From an uncultured Holophagales bacterium (GTDB lineage: Bacteria; Acidobacteriota; Thermoanaerobaculia; UBA5066), in contig CALBDV010000492.1 of assembly GCA_937927565.1 (NCBI GenBank), forward strand, positions 1-6,564: a stretch of DNA of 6,564 nt, written 5' to 3'. Positions 6,233 through 6,564 of this stretch are shown piece by piece. Under the pieces are notes generated by a model. The model was not told the origin of the DNA and did not search any database. It was given only the letters and a program-made list of their open reading frames with translations. Both the position numbers and the translations under genes were made by a program. Position 1 is the stretch's first letter, and every line of letters begins with the position of its first letter.

Positions 6233-6462
6233 TTTAAGAGTCGCCTGACAAGCGCTTCGCCTCGTCGCAGAGACCCCAGATGGCCAGCAGCCGAGGCCAA
6301 GTCGGAGCTGATTCTGGGCGGCGATGCCTGCAGGATGCGCCGCTTCGGAATAGACGGTGGGAGTGAACCCAGACTTTGCGCCCACGGCGTACTCCGCAAG
6401 GATGTGAGTGAACCCCCGGGCTCGAAGACGAGACACGGCGACACGGACGCTCCAACGCGAAA

Positions 6463-6483
6463 CGCCGGCCACGAGGACCGGCG
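6463..6483. other. Short GC-rich hairpin
   Basis: CGCCGG (6463-6468) pairs with CCGGCG (6478-6483) around a 9-nt loop. There is no T-run on either side. At this GC content a 6-bp stem is not unusual; it is listed because it lies in otherwise unexplained sequence, upstream of a possible start at 6530. Confidence 0.2.
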
Positions 6484-6529
6484 CGCGCTGTCAACCGCTT
6501 CCCGAGGTCGGGTTAGCGGGGAAAGTACG

Positions 6530-6564
6530 ATGGCTCCGCAGGCGGTCCCGCAGGCGAACTGGAT
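6530..6564 (+). CDS. Possible start of a gene running off the window
   Basis: An ATG at 6530 follows GCGGGGAAAGTACG, where GGGGA could act as a weak ribosome site. The visible residues are MAPQAVPQANW. Too little is present to identify a family or to be confident it is coding; it may be chance. Confidence 0.15.
   Translation, partial: MAPQAVPQANW

Larger units (their letters stand above)
5968..6250 (-). mobile_element. One-ended remnant of an IS21-family insertion sequence
   Basis: The fragment holds the start of an IstA-type gene on the minus strand plus the non-coding element end to its right. The inner boundary is sharp: HTH-gene similarity stops at 5967, and IstA similarity is visible to 5973. 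The outer end is placed at 6232-6250, because the minus strand there reads TGTCAGGCGACTCTTAAAC followed by repeated CTGACCCC motifs, in keeping with IS21 ends that start with TG and carry repeated internal sites. The other terminus, most of istA and all of istB are missing. The precise end is a guess. Confidence 0.55.
6251..6564. other. Unassigned sequence beyond the IS21 remnant
   Basis: I recognise no gene family here on either strand. One minus-strand frame is open from the window edge to a TGA at 6229, about 110 codons, but its Ser/Pro/Arg-rich translation has no recognisable motif and its stop lies in the IS end. Two other minus-strand frames of 80-90 codons are equally featureless. It may be older mobile-element debris or the flank of the IS21 insertion. 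The missing end of the HTH gene is not seen here. Confidence 0.4.

Noticed and set aside
5968..6248. Plus-strand continuation of the HTH frame and the alternative frame starting at 5829
   Set aside because: Beyond 5967 the sequence is antisense to the istA fragment and the IS end, so these translations are chimeric or shadow frames.

Overview
The window looks like an accessory segment of a high-GC, Gram-negative-type bacterial chromosome. The minus-strand surface proteins (a GloVer-repeat protein, and an FG-GAP protein with a 'GITAGCGGGNYC' C-terminal motif) are of a style I associate with Acidobacteriota and related uncultured soil or sediment lineages. That taxonomic guess rests on remembered family style, not on a marker gene, and is weak.

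Layout. Positions 1-161 are the 3' flank of the main gene and hold one perfect 8-bp hairpin. Positions 162-4286 (minus) are one large intact gene of 1374 residues: signal peptide, 14 GloVer repeats, an IPT/TIG domain, a PKD/Ig-like domain and two tandem ~235-residue C-terminal modules. Positions 4317-5079 (minus) are a decayed FG-GAP secreted-protein gene, broken by two frameshifts and lacking its normal end. Its last fragment has no stop and reads in frame into the GloVer gene, so the longest open frame (start at 4499) is an artefactual chimera. Positions 5080-5405 separate the two halves of the window and contain a two-tiered hairpin. From 5406 rightward on the plus strand lie remnants of a mobile element: the C-terminus of a large serine recombinase (to 5666), then a translationally coupled, frameshifted HTH gene (from 5663). 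The HTH gene is cut at about 5968-5973 by the N-terminal piece of an IS21-type IstA gene on the minus strand, whose element end lies near 6232-6250. Positions 6251-6564 hold nothing I can name.

How it fits together. Only the GloVer gene appears functional. Its product should be exported and act at or beyond the cell surface, with repeat propeller-like domains followed by Ig-like spacers. The FG-GAP pseudogene is probably another secreted-protein gene whose C-terminus eroded against it. The right third is a graveyard of nested mobile elements, which suggests a site of repeated insertion and deletion. I found no CRISPR array, RNA gene, toxin-antitoxin pair, defence system or complete new system. 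The best leads are the chimeric reading frame, the recent duplication inside the repeat array, the unnamed C-terminal modules, and the nested element junctions.
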